Below, in pieces: positions 5,877 to 6,259 of a DNA stretch of 6,259 nucleotides. Source of the DNA: an uncultured Lachnospiraceae bacterium (GTDB lineage: Bacteria > Bacillota > Clostridia > Lachnospirales > Lachnospiraceae); NCBI GenBank assembly GCA_946533525.1, contig CAMNBW010000101.1:1-6259 (forward strand), read 5' to 3'. A model generated the notes under the pieces. The model was not told where the DNA came from. It worked only from the letters and a program-made list of their open reading frames with translations, and made no database searches. The position numbers and the translations under genes are program-made. Within the stretch, counting starts at the first letter, position 1. The number at the start of each line of letters is the position of its first letter.

Positions 5877-6113
5877 ATGAATTTGGACGAGAGATTAGAT
5901 AAGATGGCAAAAAAGAAGCCCTCCGGCGATCCTTATTATCAGGATGAGCCGGATGGTCTGGCATATATGCCATGGGAAAAGAGGCCCTTCCTCAATGAGG
6001 AAAAGGGCGTTTTTGCGTCTAAGGAAGAAAAGTCTTTAAATAAAGCACCCAGTGTATTTGATGCCACCGCCATATTTAAGGTGGGGCATAAGCAGGAAGA
6101 CTACAGGAGATAA
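5877..6113 (+). CDS. Small unknown protein, 78 residues
   Basis: I do not recognise this protein. The ATG at 5877 lies 4 nt after the SH3b stop, and GGAGGAG at 5857-5863 lies 13 nt before it, rather far but the best site around. A frame open further upstream only overlaps the SH3b gene. Another start at 5904 (MAKKKPSG) is possible but has a poorer site. The protein is charged, without membrane helix or signal peptide, and probably cytoplasmic and partly disordered. Its centre carries a Pro/Trp/aromatic segment (AYMPWEKRPFL near 29-39) that may be a short binding motif. Codon use resembles that of its neighbours, which supports it as a real gene. A terminator-like hairpin lies within its coding sequence, so a minority view is that part of this stretch is a gene end. 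Confidence 0.65.
   Translation: MNLDERLDKMAKKKPSGDPYYQDEPDGLAYMPWEKRPFLNEEKGVFASKEEKSLNKAPSVFDATAIFKVGHKQEDYRR
5984..6014 (+). terminator. Terminator-like hairpin inside the 78-residue gene
   Basis: GCCCTT (5984-5989) pairs with AAGGGC (6003-6008), and CCTC (5990-5993) with GAGG (5997-6000), around the loop AAT. A two-base bulge (AA, 6001-6002) interrupts the stem. One G and then five T follow. The overall shape is that of an intrinsic terminator with a bulged 10-bp stem. It lies in frame within the coding sequence, so it may be an attenuator or chance. Confidence 0.45.
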
Positions 6114-6119
6114 CAGATC

Positions 6120-6125
6120 AGGAGA
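6120..6125 (+). promoter_or_regulatory. Ribosome binding site of the last, partial gene
   Basis: AGGAGA lies 6 nt before ATG 6132, a good site that supports the start of the truncated last gene. Confidence 0.65.
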
Positions 6126-6131
6126 TAAGAG

Positions 6132-6259
6132 ATGGGAAAGTATGATGCTGAGCTGAAAACAAAACCCTTTAAGGATTACAGCGAATATATGGAATATATA
6201 TTCGATGCGGTCAATTCTTGTCTGGACAAGTACATGGACCATATCAAGAGCGTCTATGC
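6132..6259 (+). CDS. Unknown protein, 3' end cut by window edge
   Basis: Only the first 42 codons and two bases of the next are visible. The start is supported by AGGAGA 6 nt upstream, and the gene begins 18 nt after the stop of the 78-residue gene, so both probably share a transcript. The visible part is likely alpha-helical and rich in Tyr, Asp and Lys (DYSEYMEYIFDA near 15-26), with one Cys. There is no signal peptide or membrane helix so far. I do not recognise it. Confidence 0.6.
   Translation, partial: MGKYDAELKTKPFKDYSEYMEYIFDAVNSCLDKYMDHIKSVY

Noticed and set aside
5865..5902. Direct repeat TTAGATAA at 5865-5872 and 5895-5902
   Set aside because: Eight bases in simple AT-rich sequence, one copy at a stop codon and one within coding sequence; chance is likely.
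6182..6204. 9-bp inverted repeat CGAATATAT/ATATATTCG inside the last gene
   Set aside because: It results from alternating Glu-Tyr and Tyr-Ile codons, is AT-rich, and has no T-run or position that suggests a site.

Overview
The window looks like a stretch of a Gram-positive, Clostridia-type chromosome. The Shine-Dalgarno sites are strong (AAAGGAG, AAGGGGA, AGGAGA), AGG is a common arginine codon and ATA a common isoleucine codon, genes are packed on one strand, and base composition is roughly balanced. Lachnospiraceae would fit, but this is an inference from style, not from a marker gene. All seven intact or nearly intact genes and the partial last gene lie on the + strand.

Region 1 (1-3254) holds two adjacent structural genes of a contractile phage-tail-like particle: a baseplate J-like protein (Afp11/TIGR02243 type, 5' end at the window edge) and a phage tail protein I-like protein (Afp12/TIGR02242 type). 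This pair and order is the hallmark of extracellular contractile injection systems (eCIS) and related tail-like particles.

Region 2 (3318-4269) is a tight pair: a stand-alone STAS anti-anti-sigma-type protein with the phosphorylatable serine kept, and 1 nt later an FtsE-like ABC ATPase with all catalytic motifs. No FtsX-like permease is encoded in the window. A textbook intrinsic-terminator sequence lies inside the first codons of the ATPase gene.

Region 3 (4270-6259) starts with a 122-nt gap holding a good sigma-A-type promoter whose -10 box is built into a perfect 8-bp palindrome. It is followed by a two-helix membrane protein with a long coiled coil and a histidine-kinase-type ATPase domain but no phosphoacceptor histidine, a membrane-anchored SH3b protein, a 78-residue unknown protein with a second terminator-like hairpin inside it, and the first 42 codons of another unknown protein.

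Taken together, the window couples particle baseplate genes to a module of signalling (STAS, HATPase), energy (FtsE-like ATPase) and envelope (two membrane proteins, one with SH3b) genes. A plausible reading is that this module controls or anchors a contractile particle at, or helps it pass, a thick Gram-positive wall. The gene content is seen directly; the joint function is inference.
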